Positions 9,298 to 19,476 of a DNA stretch of 60,444 nucleotides are shown here, one piece after another. Origin of the DNA: Spartinivicinus poritis (GTDB lineage: Bacteria; Pseudomonadota; Gammaproteobacteria; Pseudomonadales; Zooshikellaceae); the NCBI RefSeq assembly GCF_028858535.1, contig NZ_JAPMOU010000034.1:1-60444 (forward strand). Direction: 5' to 3'. The notes beneath the pieces were generated by a model. That model was not told where the DNA came from. It was given only the letters and a program-made list of their open reading frames with translations, and did not search any database. The first letter of the stretch is position 1; each line of letters begins with the position of its first letter. A program made the position numbers and the translations under genes.

Positions 9298-9996
9298 TTA
9301 GAGAGCACATTGGTAAACACTAACATACTTGCATTCTCCCTCACACGCAAATGCCATGTGATTATTGCCTAGCAACCCAACATAATGAACATAAAAGCTA
9401 TTGCTTTCATATTCATAGGGAGAAGCGAGTTTAATACTTTTAAAATTAAGTGACATTCCTTTACCAATAGCTTTGGTTAACGCTTCTTTTTTTGTCCAGG
9501 TTTTATAAAAAATATCTTCTCTTAATCCCTGCTCTTTCCAAGTATCATACTCATCAGGGTGCATAAAATATTCGGCCACTCCCTGTCGGTCATTCATCGC
9601 TTTAGGCATTTCAATATCAATACCACAAGCAGCTTGATGACAAACCATTACAGCAACCGCACTATCGGTATGGGACAAATTAAATTGACAGTCAGGCTGA
9701 TCAATAAGGAATGGTTTACCGTATTTATCACTGAAAAAGCTTAATGTATTTGGCTGACATTCAGAAAACTTAGCCAGAATTATTCTTTTAAAATAGTGAG
9801 ACAGTTCGAATTTTAATCTTAATTGTTCAGTTACAAAACGTTGTCCACGCTGTTGTTCTTCTGCACTTAATATACTGACATCAAGATAGGGCTTTACATT
9901 ATCGAATTCTGCATAAAAAACATTAACTTTGTTATTTGTTAATTGATCAGCCTTTAAAAGGCTAGAAAAATCTAAAATAGTGTGTTCAATATTCAT
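9298..9996 (-). CDS. 4'-phosphopantetheinyl transferase (Sfp type)
   Basis: 232 aa. It transfers the phosphopantetheine arm of CoA to a Ser of carrier proteins. Family hallmarks are FNLSHTDSAVAVMV, CGIDIEMPK (Mg-binding Asp and Glu) and FYKTWTKKEALTKAIGKGM, the second metal and catalytic motif. The length matches Sfp/Gsp-type enzymes rather than AcpS. No carrier-protein, NRPS or PKS gene is near, so its partner is elsewhere, possibly fatty-acid ACP or a distant biosynthetic cluster. The gene stands alone on the minus strand. Confidence 0.9.
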   Translation of the reverse strand: MNIEHTILDFSSLLKADQLTNNKVNVFYAEFDNVKPYLDVSILSAEEQQRGQRFVTEQLRLKFELSHYFKRIILAKFSECQPNTLSFFSDKYGKPFLIDQPDCQFNLSHTDSAVAVMVCHQAACGIDIEMPKAMNDRQGVAEYFMHPDEYDTWKEQGLREDIFYKTWTKKEALTKAIGKGMSLNFKSIKLASPYEYESNSFYVHYVGLLGNNHMAFACEGECKYVSVYQCAL

Positions 9997-10033
9997 GAAG
10001 AAAAAATACTTAAAAAATTTTATTCCAAATCAA

Positions 10034-10082
10034 ACTCCTTCTCTACCGTGCAAAAGTTGGGAAATAGGGAGAGAAGGTTAGG
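10034..10082. repeat. REP-like inverted repeat
   Basis: CTCCTTCTCT and GGGAGAGAAGG flank a short spacer, followed by TTAGGATGTGGGG. This resembles the widespread intergenic element built on 'ccttctcccc...gggagaagg' seen in many proteobacteria. A cleaner copy of the stem lies at 54921-54950. It sits between the phosphopantetheinyl transferase and pdxJ genes. Confidence 0.4.
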
Positions 10083-10169
10083 ATGTGGGGACTAAAAAAC
10101 TAATACCACCCGCCTGTAAAAGTGAATAAACTGGCTTTGATAATGTTGAGCGAGAAAAAACCACTACAG

Positions 10170-10898
10170 TTATCGAACAATCTGCATGTATTGCTTAATA
10201 ACATTAGTAAACCCTTGGTCAATAGATTCAACTATCAACGCATGGCCAATAGATACTTCTTTAATATTAGGAATGGTTAAAAAAGCAGCCAGGTTTTGTA
10301 GATCCAAATCATGACCTGCATTGACGTCTAACCCAATAGATGTCGCATACTCAGCAGCTTGCTTATACTGTTCTAATACTGATGTATAATTATTTGACTG
10401 AAATGCACTAGCATAGGCTTCTGTATACAGTTCTATCCGATCTGCTCCAACCTGCTTTGCAAGCTCAATTTGCTCGATAACCGGGTCCATAAACAAACTG
10501 ACCCGAATCCCTGCTGCCTTAAGCTGCTCAACAATAGGCGCAACTTGTTTACTTTGAGTGATTAAATCCCAGCCATGATCAGACGTTAATTGATCAGGCT
10601 GATCTGGCACCAAAGTACACTGATCAGGTTTATTTTTCAGCACAACATCTAAAAAGTCTGAAACTGGGTTGCCTTCTATATTAAGCTCTTTACCTGAGAA
10701 TTCCTCAACAACAGCCTTAAGAGAAGTCACATCTTGATAGGTAGCATGACGCTGATCTGGGCGAGGGTGAATCGTTACCCCCCCAGCATCTGCCAGAAGG
10801 CACTCCCGCGCATAATGCTCAACTTGCGGATAGTTACGCCCTCTTGAATTTCTTAACAGAGCAATCTTATTTAAATTAACACTTAACACTGTTGCCAT
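10170..10898 (-). CDS. pdxJ: pyridoxine 5'-phosphate synthase, Bacteroidetes-type
   Basis: About 242 aa TIM-barrel enzyme that condenses 1-deoxyxylulose 5-phosphate with 3-amino-2-oxopropyl phosphate to make pyridoxine 5'-phosphate. VNLNKIALLRNSRG, TIHPRPDQRHATYQDV, SLFMDP and DVNAGHDLDLQN are family motifs. Instead of the E. coli VNIDHIATLRNARG, this copy has NK for DH and carries IEGNP and SDHGWDL, features I associate with the Bacteroidetes branch. The ATG at 10898 has GAGGG eight bases upstream; the open frame extends seven codons further. It is not next to recO, acpS or rnc as classical gammaproteobacterial pdxJ is. Confidence 0.88.
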   Translation of the reverse strand: MATVLSVNLNKIALLRNSRGRNYPQVEHYARECLLADAGGVTIHPRPDQRHATYQDVTSLKAVVEEFSGKELNIEGNPVSDFLDVVLKNKPDQCTLVPDQPDQLTSDHGWDLITQSKQVAPIVEQLKAAGIRVSLFMDPVIEQIELAKQVGADRIELYTEAYASAFQSNNYTSVLEQYKQAAEYATSIGLDVNAGHDLDLQNLAAFLTIPNIKEVSIGHALIVESIDQGFTNVIKQYMQIVR

Positions 10899-11103
10899 TA
10901 GACTATCCCTCAAGGCCATGCACTTAGAAGCACTCGAATACTAACTTGAAGTTTTACCCTGATTTTATTGTAAAGCCCCACATAAAACGGCTATACCTGC
11001 ACTTTACACCTTACCAGACAGCTACTTTAGTTAAAAATCAAGCTATTTCATTAGATGATTTTGAATGGCTAATACCATAAATAGAGTATAAGCTGTTTAA
11101 CAA

Positions 11104-11502
11104 TCAATCATCTGTAAACACATGTTCAAGCAGCTGAGATCGGATATTATCATCAATTAGCACTGAACGCTTAGTTTGGTAGTCATACTGCACTAAGGTC
11201 GTATTTCCTTGTGCGACTCGTTGCTGGCGTTGATATGCACGTTGAGCAACAACAAAAGAAGAATTGCCTACTTTATGTACTCCAGTATAAATTTCAACCT
11301 CCTCACCATATGTAATTTCGGCTAAAAATTGCACATCAAAGCCAGCTAGTATTAAACGCCACTTGGTTGGATCCAAATCAGGGGTAAAAAGCTTGAACAG
11401 CGGTTCCCTAGCCTTTTCGAACCACATAGGCACCACTGTATTATTAATATGCCCAAGCGCGTCCGTTTCATAAAAGCCTGGTGTAATTATTTGTTTAAAC
11501 AT
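11104..11502 (-). CDS. hotdog-fold acyl-CoA thioesterase (4HBT/YbgC-like)
   Basis: 132 aa single hotdog domain. The motif YETDALGHINNTVVPMWFEKARE carries the Asp and the following helix that define 4-hydroxybenzoyl-CoA/YbgC-like thioesterases. The following strands (VQFLAEITYGEEVEIYTGV) fit the fold. It probably hydrolyses a short or aromatic acyl-CoA; the substrate cannot be read from the sequence. It is a single gene with no functionally linked neighbour, and its length is normal for the family. Confidence 0.82.
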   Translation of the reverse strand: MFKQIITPGFYETDALGHINNTVVPMWFEKAREPLFKLFTPDLDPTKWRLILAGFDVQFLAEITYGEEVEIYTGVHKVGNSSFVVAQRAYQRQQRVAQGNTTLVQYDYQTKRSVLIDDNIRSQLLEHVFTDD

Positions 11503-11618
11503 AAAATGACAACCTTTGGTACATACAACCTTTCTATCTATTAAAGAACAACACTAATAGTGTTTTTATAATACAAGCAGGCTATCCTGATCAAGCACTT
11601 AAAGACTGTGCTCCCTAA

Positions 11619-12455
11619 TCATGGTGTGTTGTGTTGCTTATAATAGTCCATTGCTTCATCAACCCATTGTTTTACCAATCTAGTATTTCTAACCTTTATT
11701 ATTTCTTGGTTAATTTGGGGTAGTAATGATACATAAGGCGATTTTTTTGAAATAGTTATATAGAACTTCTCATTAACCACATTTTTTTTAAGCTTGACAA
11801 TTTTTCCATGGTAACCATGCTTATGAATTTCTATTAAACCAGGATATAAACCATATAAAAAATAGTCCACTCTGCCATGCTCTAGTTTCCTAAAGTGATT
11901 TATATATTTATACTCACGATCAACAGTAAGATTTTCTTTTATATATTGGTCAAATTTTTCACCATAACTTTCCCCCAAATGCGTGGTACCATGCTTACCT
12001 ATTAAATCACTCCATTTATCATACTTAAACTGTTTATCATGCCATACAAATAAAGCTACAGGGTCTTCCATAAACCACTCACTATATAATAAATAGCTTT
12101 GCCGTTCATCATTTAAGTAAGCAGCTGCAATAATATCTATATTTCCGTTCATAGCATTCTTATGCACCCTTTTCCAGGGCCCTACATGAATCGCGTCATG
12201 CGCCACCCCTATTTTTTTAAAGACATAATCCACTACTTTAAAAGCAACACCAACCATTTTGTCATCTTGTAACCACATGATAGGAGGGTAGGAAGGATGA
12301 GCAGAAACTTTAACAACATCATTGTCTGCAGCAAAAGTAAAATTGCAATAACAACCAACTATGCAACCAAAGATATAAACAGCACGATAAAGTATCAGAC
12401 CTTTTAGTCGATTTTTTAAATAATTTTTACCCACTATAAAGCTAGATATCAACAT
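11619..12455 (-). CDS. periplasmic solute-binding protein, SBP_bac_3-like
   Basis: 278 aa. A hydrophobic segment (LILYRAVYIFGCIVGCYCNF, ending FAAD) serves as a signal peptide after an unusually long N-terminus, so a start downstream of 12455 is possible. The mature domain has SAHPSYPPIMW, then GPWKRVHKNAMNGNIDIIAAAY, matching the amino-acid-type binding fold. No transporter genes adjoin it. It is more diverged from the other copies in this window than they are from one another. Confidence 0.75.
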   Translation of the reverse strand: MLISSFIVGKNYLKNRLKGLILYRAVYIFGCIVGCYCNFTFAADNDVVKVSAHPSYPPIMWLQDDKMVGVAFKVVDYVFKKIGVAHDAIHVGPWKRVHKNAMNGNIDIIAAAYLNDERQSYLLYSEWFMEDPVALFVWHDKQFKYDKWSDLIGKHGTTHLGESYGEKFDQYIKENLTVDREYKYINHFRKLEHGRVDYFLYGLYPGLIEIHKHGYHGKIVKLKKNVVNEKFYITISKKSPYVSLLPQINQEIIKVRNTRLVKQWVDEAMDYYKQHNTP

Positions 12456-12602
12456 TCAATGAAACGGAAAATCCAGTTAACAGATACCAAGTATTATAGT
12501 TAATATCTAAAAAAACAACGAAACGTATTTTTAAGATCAAATTATACTAACAAGTACAGAGGTCAAATCAATAGTCTTCGTATTATGTATAAAATATGTC
12601 AA

Positions 12603-13085
12603 TTATGCTGCTTCAGCATGAAGAATTGATGTTGCTTGAAAGAAATGTTTTAGTAAGCGTGGCTTCTTAGAACCATTTTCATAATATGTCTGCCATAACT
12701 GTGCCAAATTAAGCTTAGTTGCCTGTTCCGGCAGCACTAGGCCTTCGAAACAATAGATACTCCAGGCTATTGCACTGGCGTAACGGATGTTTACGACTAG
12801 CTCCTGATGCGGTGCCTCAAGAAAAGATCGCTGTGATGCCATCCCTCTAATGGTGCTAGCCTGCTCGGGTAAAAAAGCTAAACATTGATCCCATACAGCC
12901 TGATGAATTGTTGGTGAAATTTGAAAGACCCCTAGCTGCCCTTCTGCAAACTTTTGCTTTCCTGCACGCAAGCCCTCGGTCTTAGCTGTGCCTAACAATA
13001 GCTGACAAGCCACGTTGGAAGTTTCACCTAGCTTTTCTAGGGCTTCACTGATAACAGCTGTCAGTAGATTATCGGTGAACCACAT
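12603..13085 (-). CDS. hypothetical protein, possibly lysozyme-like
   Basis: About 160 aa with no signal peptide. The N-terminal half has a helix with a Glu followed by GQLGVFQISPTIHQAVW, which recalls the E...GxxQIxP pattern of goose-type lysozyme and transglycosylase folds. This is suggestive only. The ATG at 13085 is preferred, with AGAGG eight bases upstream; an in-frame TTG lies at 13094. Such proteins occur in phage remnants and tail modules, but no other phage gene is near. Function unassigned. Confidence 0.55.
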   Translation of the reverse strand: MWFTDNLLTAVISEALEKLGETSNVACQLLLGTAKTEGLRAGKQKFAEGQLGVFQISPTIHQAVWDQCLAFLPEQASTIRGMASQRSFLEAPHQELVVNIRYASAIAWSIYCFEGLVLPEQATKLNLAQLWQTYYENGSKKPRLLKHFFQATSILHAEAA

Positions 13086-13269
13086 TTTCAACACCTCTAC
13101 TGAATTAGACCATAAGTTTTTTACTTATCGTTCATATTTATTTATATCGACCAATCCGTTTGCTTGTTTATATTTAAATGCCGAAAACTCAAGTATTCAG
13201 TTATACTGTTTTCTAACATAACAACTTTACCTTATTATCATTTACTCTTATAGGTAATAGGAACGACCT

Positions 13270-14430
13270 ATGCTGATAAAAAAGCTAAGTCAAGGATGGC
13301 TTGCGCTAAGTCTTTATTTACTTGCTGCTATTTTGTTACTGACTGCATGTTCTGATGAATCTCAGCCTAAAGCTACCCAAGCACCACCCTCTGTAAAAAC
13401 AGTCATTATAGAGCCACAAGCAATTCATCCCAGCGCAGAGGTAGTGGGCCGCACCGAACCTACTGAAGATGTAAAAATTCGCTCTAGGGTATCTGGAAAC
13501 TTGTTGGCTCGGCATTTTCAAGAAGGACAAGAAGTACAACAGGGTGATCTGTTATTTGAGATTGATTCAGGACCTTACGAGTCAGAAGTTAACCGCTTAA
13601 AAGCAGAAATGGCCAGCACCATAGCAGCAAAGGAAGTAGCAGAACTTAATTATCAACGAGGTAAACAGTTAGTCACTAAAGGTACTATCAGTCAATCACA
13701 AATGGATGAGCTAACCAGTAAAAATTTACAAGCTGAGGCAGCAGTTACTGCCAGTGAAGCGGCTCTTAAAACAGCAGAATTAAACCTTAGTTACACAAAA
13801 ATAACAGCCCCTGTCAGTGGCCGCATTGGGCAGTCAGAAAAAAGTATTGGGGACTTAATTAGTCCGTCTCAAGATACATTAGCAAATGTAGTCACGTTAG
13901 ACCCAATGTATGTTCACTTTCAAGCGAATGAAAAAGATGTACTTAACTTCAAACAAGAAGCAAGAAAATTACCACAAAATAACAAAGCACAATTAGTTAC
14001 TGTACAACTTAGGCTGGCTAATAAGACGACTTATAATCAAACAGGTAAAATAGACTTTTTAGATAATCGCATTGATGAAGCAACTGGCACACTAAAAGTA
14101 AGAGCCATATTTCCTAACCCAGATAAACTGCTTATTCCCGGCCAGTTTGTAACTGTTATTTTGAAACGCACTATAGCCAAGCAGGCTGTTCTCGTTCCAC
14201 AAGTTGCTGTACAAGAGGATCAAGCAGGTAAATTTGTCATTGTAATTAATGAGCAACAACAGGCTATTACACAACATATTACTATTGGAGCAAAGCTAGG
14301 AGATAGCTGGGAAGTAAAAGAAGGCTTAACAGCAGGTCAACAAATTGTAATTGATGGGCTACAAAAGATAAAAATAGGACAACCGGTTAAAGCGACACTC
14401 GCTGAAAGCACCACTACTCAATCCAGCTAA
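13270..14430 (+). CDS. RND efflux periplasmic adaptor, lipoprotein (AcrA/MexA-like)
   Basis: 386 aa. It starts with a lipoprotein signal ending LLLTAC (Cys near 27). The biotinyl-lipoyl and hairpin regions follow (VRSRVSG-like VKIRSRVSGNLLARHFQEGQ, then DLLFEID; coiled helices around 100-180), then TKITAPVSGRIGQS and the beta-barrel with PGQFVTVIL. AGGA precedes the start at good spacing. It joins the inner-membrane permease encoded 18 bases downstream to an outer-membrane channel that is not encoded here. Likely export of drugs or other toxic compounds. Confidence 0.9.
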   Translation: MLIKKLSQGWLALSLYLLAAILLLTACSDESQPKATQAPPSVKTVIIEPQAIHPSAEVVGRTEPTEDVKIRSRVSGNLLARHFQEGQEVQQGDLLFEIDSGPYESEVNRLKAEMASTIAAKEVAELNYQRGKQLVTKGTISQSQMDELTSKNLQAEAAVTASEAALKTAELNLSYTKITAPVSGRIGQSEKSIGDLISPSQDTLANVVTLDPMYVHFQANEKDVLNFKQEARKLPQNNKAQLVTVQLRLANKTTYNQTGKIDFLDNRIDEATGTLKVRAIFPNPDKLLIPGQFVTVILKRTIAKQAVLVPQVAVQEDQAGKFVIVINEQQQAITQHITIGAKLGDSWEVKEGLTAGQQIVIDGLQKIKIGQPVKATLAESTTTQSS

Positions 14431-14448
14431 TCAATAACGAGCCAAATT

Positions 14449-17400
14449 ATGTTTAGCCAATTCTTTATCAGCCGCCCCAAGTTTGCATTTGTTATCTCTA
14501 TCATTATCACTTTGGCAGGTTTGCTTTCCATTCCTCTACTACCTGTTGCTCAATATCCAGAAATAACGCCACCAGTAATTGAGGTATCTGCTTCATATCC
14601 AGGCTCTAGTGCTGATATTGTTAAAGAAACTATCGCAAACCCTATTGAAGCTGAAGTCAATGGGGTTGAAGATATGATTTATATGTCGTCTAAAAGTGCT
14701 AATGATGGCAGCTACAAATTAGCTGTCACCTTTGCTGTAGGCACCGACTCAGACCTGGCGCAAATCAATGTACAAAACCGAGTGGCATTAGCTAATCCTA
14801 AGTTACCAGAAGAAGCTATTAGACAAGGTATTTCAGTAAAGAAAAAGTCGAGTAATATGCTACTGGTAGTAAACCTCACCTCGCCTAATAAAAGTTATGA
14901 TGCATTATTTCTATCTAATTATGCCAGCATCAATATTCGAGATACACTTGCCAGAACTCCTGGTGTCAGTGATGCACAAATTTTAGGTGGTACTGACTAT
15001 GGTATGAGAATTTGGCTAAATCCCGACCGAATGGCAAGTTTAGGGATTACGACATTAGATATTGCCAGCGCTTTACAAGAACAAAACCTTCAGGTGCCCG
15101 CCGGACAACTGGGAGCTGCCCCCACCCCACCAGATCAGCAATTTCAATACACTTTGCAAACTAAAGGTCGACTGAATGAACCTGCTGATTTTGAAAAAGT
15201 AGTGCTTAAAGCAACTTCAGATGGCTCAATCGTTTATTTAAGAGATGTTGCCAAAGTAGAGCTTGGTGCAGCTAACTATAGTTGGTTTGGAGAACTGAAT
15301 AATCAGCCCAGTGTCATTATGGCTGTTTATCAGTCTCCTGATGCTAATGCGTTAGCTATTGCAGAAGCAATTTATAAAAAAATGGAGGAACTAGAAAAAC
15401 AATTTCCTGAAGATGTACAATATGAAATACTCTATGATTCAACTCGTTTTATTGATGAGTCAATTGCTGAAGTTGTTGAAACTCTTTTTATTGCCGTTGT
15501 TTTAGTAATTTTAGTTGTATTTATTTTTCTCCAAGACTGGCGTTCAACGCTTATACCTGCAATCGCCATTCCTGTATCATTAATTGGTACTTTTGCTATA
15601 TTACTTGGATTAGGCTTTTCAGTTAACACTATTTCATTATTTGCAGTCATTTTAGCCATTGGAATAGTGGTAGATGACGCCATAGTCGTAATTGAAAATG
15701 TCCAGCGTTTAATGGCAGAAGGCCATGACCCTGTCAGTGCTACCCGCCAATCCATGACTGAAGTGTCTGGTCCTATTGTTGCCACAACTTTAGTATTATT
15801 AGCCGTGTTCGTACCTGTCGGATTAATGCCTGGTATTACCGGCAAACTATATCAGCAATTTGCTGTTACAATTTCTATTGCTGTAATAATTTCTTCAATT
15901 AATGCACTCACATTAAGCCCTGCATTATGTGCCAGCTTATTAAAAAAAGAACAGTCTACTCCTATATATCCATTACGTATATTTAATAAGTTCTTTGACT
16001 GGCTCACCCATCATTACTCTCATTGGGTAAGTTTATTGGTAAAACGACTAGGCTTGGTCAGTTGCTTATTTTTAGTAATGATCGGTCTTATCTGGTTATT
16101 TGCAAAGCAGTTGCCTTCTGGTTTTATACCAACCGAAGACACAGGTTATTTCATGGTTGATATACAACTACCCGATGGCGCTTCATTAAATCGGACTAGT
16201 AAAGTAACGAAAAAAGTGAGTAGTATAATTAAACAACAACCTGGAGTTGCTGATGTAATGACCGTAACAGGCAACAGTTTACTAAGTGGTGCTGTTTCTT
16301 CTAATGCAGCTTTAGGAATCGTTGTATTAAAACCCTGGCATAACAGAGATAAACCAGAATTATTTCAACAACAAATTGTACAGCAGGTACAAGCTAAACT
16401 AAACCAATTAACAGAAGCAACAGTAATGGCATTTAGCACCCCAGCCATACCTGGTTTAGGTACTACTGGTGGGTTTGAATTTGTGCTAACTGATCAAATG
16501 GGCAGAACAAGCGAAGAAATAGCGGGCGTTATGCGGGCCTTAATTCTACAAGCGAACCAGGCTGCAGATATTGGTGTTGCCTATAGTACTTATCGTGCTA
16601 ATGTGCCGCAGATTTATCTGAATGTTGATCGACTCAAAGCAAAGAACCTAGGGATACCATTAAGTGATATATTTTCAACTCTGCAAACCCAGCTGGGATC
16701 TTATTATGTTAATGATTTTAATAAGTTTGGGCAAACCTATCGGGTAATGTTACAAGCAGAAGCAGACTACCGTGATGAAGAAAAAGACATCAACCGTTTT
16801 TACGTAAGAAGCAAAGAAGGTAAAATGGTGCCTTTAGGTACACTTATCAATACCAACACTCTAGTAGGACCAGATATTGCCACCCGATATAACCTGTTTA
16901 ATTCAATCAGCATCAACGGACAACCTGCTAATGGCGCCAGCTCTGGTGATGCCATTACAGCCATGGAAACAGTAGCTAAAAAAGTATTACCTGCAGGGTA
17001 TAGCTTTGAATGGACAGGCATGACATATCAAGAGTTAGCAGCAGGTAATCTAGCACCTATATTATTCAGCCTGGCATTGGTATTTGTTTATCTATTTCTT
17101 GTTGCACAATATGAAAGCTGGTCAATTCCCTGGGCCGTGATTCTTGCAGTACCTATCGCAATACTAGGTGCATTTGTTTATGTATGGCTAATGAGCTCTG
17201 ATATTAATCTATATACTCAAATTGGCCTAGTGCTATTAATTGGCTTGGCCACCAAAAATGCTATTTTAATAATAGAATTTGCTAAAGTTCAACGAGAAGA
17301 GCACCATCTCAGTATTACCGCAGCTGCAATACAAGCTGCTAAATTACGGTTTAGAGCAGTATTAATGACCGCCTTCTCTTTTATCCTCGGCGTTTTACCC

Positions 17401-17607
17401 TTAGTCATAGCCACTGGAGCTGGTGCAGCCAGCCGCCGATCAATTGGCTATAGCGTATTTGGGGGAATGTTAGCAGCAGGCATTGTTGGAACCATACTAG
17501 TACCTGTGTTTTATGTCATTGTCCAGTCACTTCGTGAAAGACTTAATACAAAAAAAGACAACACAGTTAGCCAAACCACCAGTGATACTATAGTGAGTAC
17601 AGATTAG
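14449..17607 (+). CDS. RND multidrug efflux permease, HAE1 (AcrB/MexB) family
   Basis: 1052 aa, the normal length for AcrB-like pumps. Opening [20 protein letters not shown] is TM1. The pore and porter domain pattern [20 protein letters not shown] is typical. The proton-relay pair lies in [16 protein letters not shown] (TM4), and [15 protein letters not shown] lies in TM10. It forms an operon with the lipoprotein adaptor upstream. No TolC-like gene or local TetR regulator accompanies the pair, so the channel must come from elsewhere and regulation is unknown. Confidence 0.93.
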   Translation: MFSQFFISRPKFAFVISIIITLAGLLSIPLLPVAQYPEITPPVIEVSASYPGSSADIVKETIANPIEAEVNGVEDMIYMSSKSANDGSYKLAVTFAVGTDSDLAQINVQNRVALANPKLPEEAIRQGISVKKKSSNMLLVVNLTSPNKSYDALFLSNYASINIRDTLARTPGVSDAQILGGTDYGMRIWLNPDRMASLGITTLDIASALQEQNLQVPAGQLGAAPTPPDQQFQYTLQTKGRLNEPADFEKVVLKATSDGSIVYLRDVAKVELGAANYSWFGELNNQPSVIMAVYQSPDANALAIAEAIYKKMEELEKQFPEDVQYEILYDSTRFIDESIAEVVETLFIAVVLVILVVFIFLQDWRSTLIPAIAIPVSLIGTFAILLGLGFSVNTISLFAVILAIGIVVDDAIVVIENVQRLMAEGHDPVSATRQSMTEVSGPIVATTLVLLAVFVPVGLMPGITGKLYQQFAVTISIAVIISSINALTLSPALCASLLKKEQSTPIYPLRIFNKFFDWLTHHYSHWVSLLVKRLGLVSCLFLVMIGLIWLFAKQLPSGFIPTEDTGYFMVDIQLPDGASLNRTSKVTKKVSSIIKQQPGVADVMTVTGNSLLSGAVSSNAALGIVVLKPWHNRDKPELFQQQIVQQVQAKLNQLTEATVMAFSTPAIPGLGTTGGFEFVLTDQMGRTSEEIAGVMRALILQANQAADIGVAYSTYRANVPQIYLNVDRLKAKNLGIPLSDIFSTLQTQLGSYYVNDFNKFGQTYRVMLQAEADYRDEEKDINRFYVRSKEGKMVPLGTLINTNTLVGPDIATRYNLFNSISINGQPANGASSGDAITAMETVAKKVLPAGYSFEWTGMTYQELAAGNLAPILFSLALVFVYLFLVAQYESWSIPWAVILAVPIAILGAFVYVWLMSSDINLYTQIGLVLLIGLATKNAILIIEFAKVQREEHHLSITAAAIQAAKLRFRAVLMTAFSFILGVLPLVIATGAGAASRRSIGYSVFGGMLAAGIVGTILVPVFYVIVQSLRERLNTKKDNTVSQTTSDTIVSTD

Positions 17608-17613
17608 TTTATA

Positions 17614-17637
17614 GCTTTTTAATAGGGCCTAAAAAGC
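17614..17637. terminator. short bidirectional hairpin
   Basis: GCTTTTT (17614-17620) pairs with AAAAAGC (17631-17637) around an AGGGCCT core, in the 50-base gap between convergent genes (efflux permease and gltS). The A/T-rich stem gives T-runs on both strands, so it could work in both directions. Confidence 0.45.
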
Positions 17638-17657
17638 CAGATTATCTAACTGTACAT

Positions 17658-18881
17658 TTACTTTAAAAATGGCAAACTCATAAACCCTTGCAAAATCAAT
17701 GCATTAACAACATCAATAAAAAAAGCACCAAGCAAGGGAATAACAAGAAAAGCTTTGGCTGAGTTACCATACTTTTCAGAAACAGCACGCATATTTGCCA
17801 TACCTACAGGCGTCGCACCTAGCCCTAATCCAGCAAAGCCAGAGCTGATTACAGCAGCATCATAATCTCGTCCCATAATGCGAAAAACGATAATATAAGA
17901 AAATAGAGACATAACAATAACCTGAAACACTAATACTAGCATTAAAGGACGAAGCGCTTGGGATAATACAAGAAGTTGCATACTCATTAAGCTCATAGCC
18001 AAAAATAAAGTAAGACTTACATCACTCCACAAGCTAATTGCATTACTAAATTGACTGGTTTTTTTAATTTTCAACAAATCACCAATGTTAGTGATTAAAA
18101 TTCCCACAAACAACCCAGGAAGATACAATGGCATAACAATATCATTATTTTTAAGCCAAAGATGTATAAATTCGCCACAACCAATACAAAGAACAATAAG
18201 AAAAGTGGCATTAATAATTGCATTCATAGAGGTTAGTTTACCAGAGTTATTATTTTTAACATCTAGCGATTTAGACTGTTCATTACTATTACTAGGTGAC
18301 AACTTATTTTTATTTATTAGCTTTTCAGCTAAGGGCCCACCTACCAAGCCGCCTACAATTAGCCCTAAAGTGGCACATGCAATAGCAATCTCTTCAGTAG
18401 CAGGTAATTGATATTGCTCTGTAAAAAGTTTACCATAAGTAATTGCTGTACCATGACCACCAGCAAATGAAACACTACCGGTTAGCAATCCGTAAGCAAA
18501 ATGTCCTTCAAATAAAGATGCAACAAATAACCCTACCAGGTTTTGAACAACTAAAAATACTGATGCTGCAATTAACAAAATAAATAAACATTTCCCTCCA
18601 TTGACTAATAACTTTATATTTGCCGTTAAGCCAATCGTACTAAAGAATATCAACAACAATATATCTCTCATCCACAAGTTAAAAGTAATTTGGTAGCCAT
18701 ATAAAATGGCAACAAATGCTACTAATACACTACAAATCAATCCTCCAGTTACTGCTGCTGGTATATTATAAGATTTGAGCCATTTGGCTTTTTTTGTTAG
18801 GTAGATTCCAAGCCATAATACTATAATGCTAATTAGCAGCGTTCTTCTTGGGCTAACCTCGATAATTTCAAAGCCTTCCAT
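17658..18881 (-). CDS. gltS: sodium/glutamate symporter
   Basis: About 407 aa with about 10-12 membrane helices; E. coli GltS is 401 aa. Two inverted halves each carry the Gly/Ser-rich segment of the ESS family: SVSFAGGHGTAITYGK in the first half and SSGFAGLGLGATPVGMANM in the second. It imports L-glutamate with Na+. The ATG at 18881 gives the standard N-terminus and a GGGAA just upstream; the frame remains open for 18 more codons. It stands alone on the minus strand, converging on the efflux operon. Confidence 0.9.
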   Translation of the reverse strand: MEGFEIIEVSPRRTLLISIIVLWLGIYLTKKAKWLKSYNIPAAVTGGLICSVLVAFVAILYGYQITFNLWMRDILLLIFFSTIGLTANIKLLVNGGKCLFILLIAASVFLVVQNLVGLFVASLFEGHFAYGLLTGSVSFAGGHGTAITYGKLFTEQYQLPATEEIAIACATLGLIVGGLVGGPLAEKLINKNKLSPSNSNEQSKSLDVKNNNSGKLTSMNAIINATFLIVLCIGCGEFIHLWLKNNDIVMPLYLPGLFVGILITNIGDLLKIKKTSQFSNAISLWSDVSLTLFLAMSLMSMQLLVLSQALRPLMLVLVFQVIVMSLFSYIIVFRIMGRDYDAAVISSGFAGLGLGATPVGMANMRAVSEKYGNSAKAFLVIPLLGAFFIDVVNALILQGFMSLPFLK

Positions 18882-19074
18882 GTTATTTTTTCCCAGCACT
18901 CTCACTCTAAATAAAATTTCATACAGCATAAACACTAAGATGAAATAGAATAGCTACAGCTACTAAAAAAAATATTACAATAGTAGAAACATACCTAATA
19001 TTACTTTTTACAGCCAGCACAGAAAATTTTAATTTCAATATTATAAAGTTATTTATTACATATCATTGACATAG

Positions 19075-19450
19075 AACATTAATTTAGGTGTCATGCGTGG
19101 TTATGTGTATGGACCCACTCAAAAAGCTATTAATGAGAAAAAATTTATGAGCATCACAACCGTAGACTGATATAAACAAGCTCTGCATATGCTGCTTAGG
19201 TCACGATTCGATATCTTTGTAGGGGATCGTCTTGTAGTGGCTTACAATGCTAAGCTTATCCGTGTACGCGGTCAAATAGAAACTATCAAAGTAAATAAAA
19301 ACGTTTTTTTAGTCACCAGTTGACCAGTCCATCTTGCTTTTTCAAAAAACGGGTAAAGACCCTGCTTATATTAATAAAGTAACTCAGGTCATTATTGATA
19401 TTAAGCAGGATGGAACCTATAAGCGTATTATTAATAAATATTCCGAATAA
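19075..19450 (+). pseudogene. decayed solute-binding protein (C-terminal half)
   Basis: Translating this gap gives the C-terminal half of a periplasmic binding protein in pieces. GVMRGYVYGPTQKAINEKKF comes first, then a TGA (19168-19170), RSRFDIFVGDRLVVAYN, a second in-frame TGA, PVHLAFSKNG, a +1 frameshift near 19350, then DPAYINKVTQVIIDIKQDG and NKYSE before TAA at 19450. The N-terminal half and signal peptide are absent; a stop precedes the readable part. This is a clear relic of the family that has intact copies at 8207, 11619, 45211 and 51842. Confidence 0.85.
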
Positions 19451-19476
19451 CTATGCTGTTTTCTCCACATTTATTA

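Noticed and set aside
12603-13085. Prophage remnant suggested by the lysozyme-like protein
   Set aside because: No other phage gene, integrase or attachment site surrounds it, and the lysozyme resemblance is weak.
15432-15845. 137-codon minus-strand open frame inside the efflux permease gene
   Set aside because: It lies wholly within a well-conserved RND coding region, has low-complexity Thr/Ile/Lys composition and no ribosome binding site, so it is a frame shadow.
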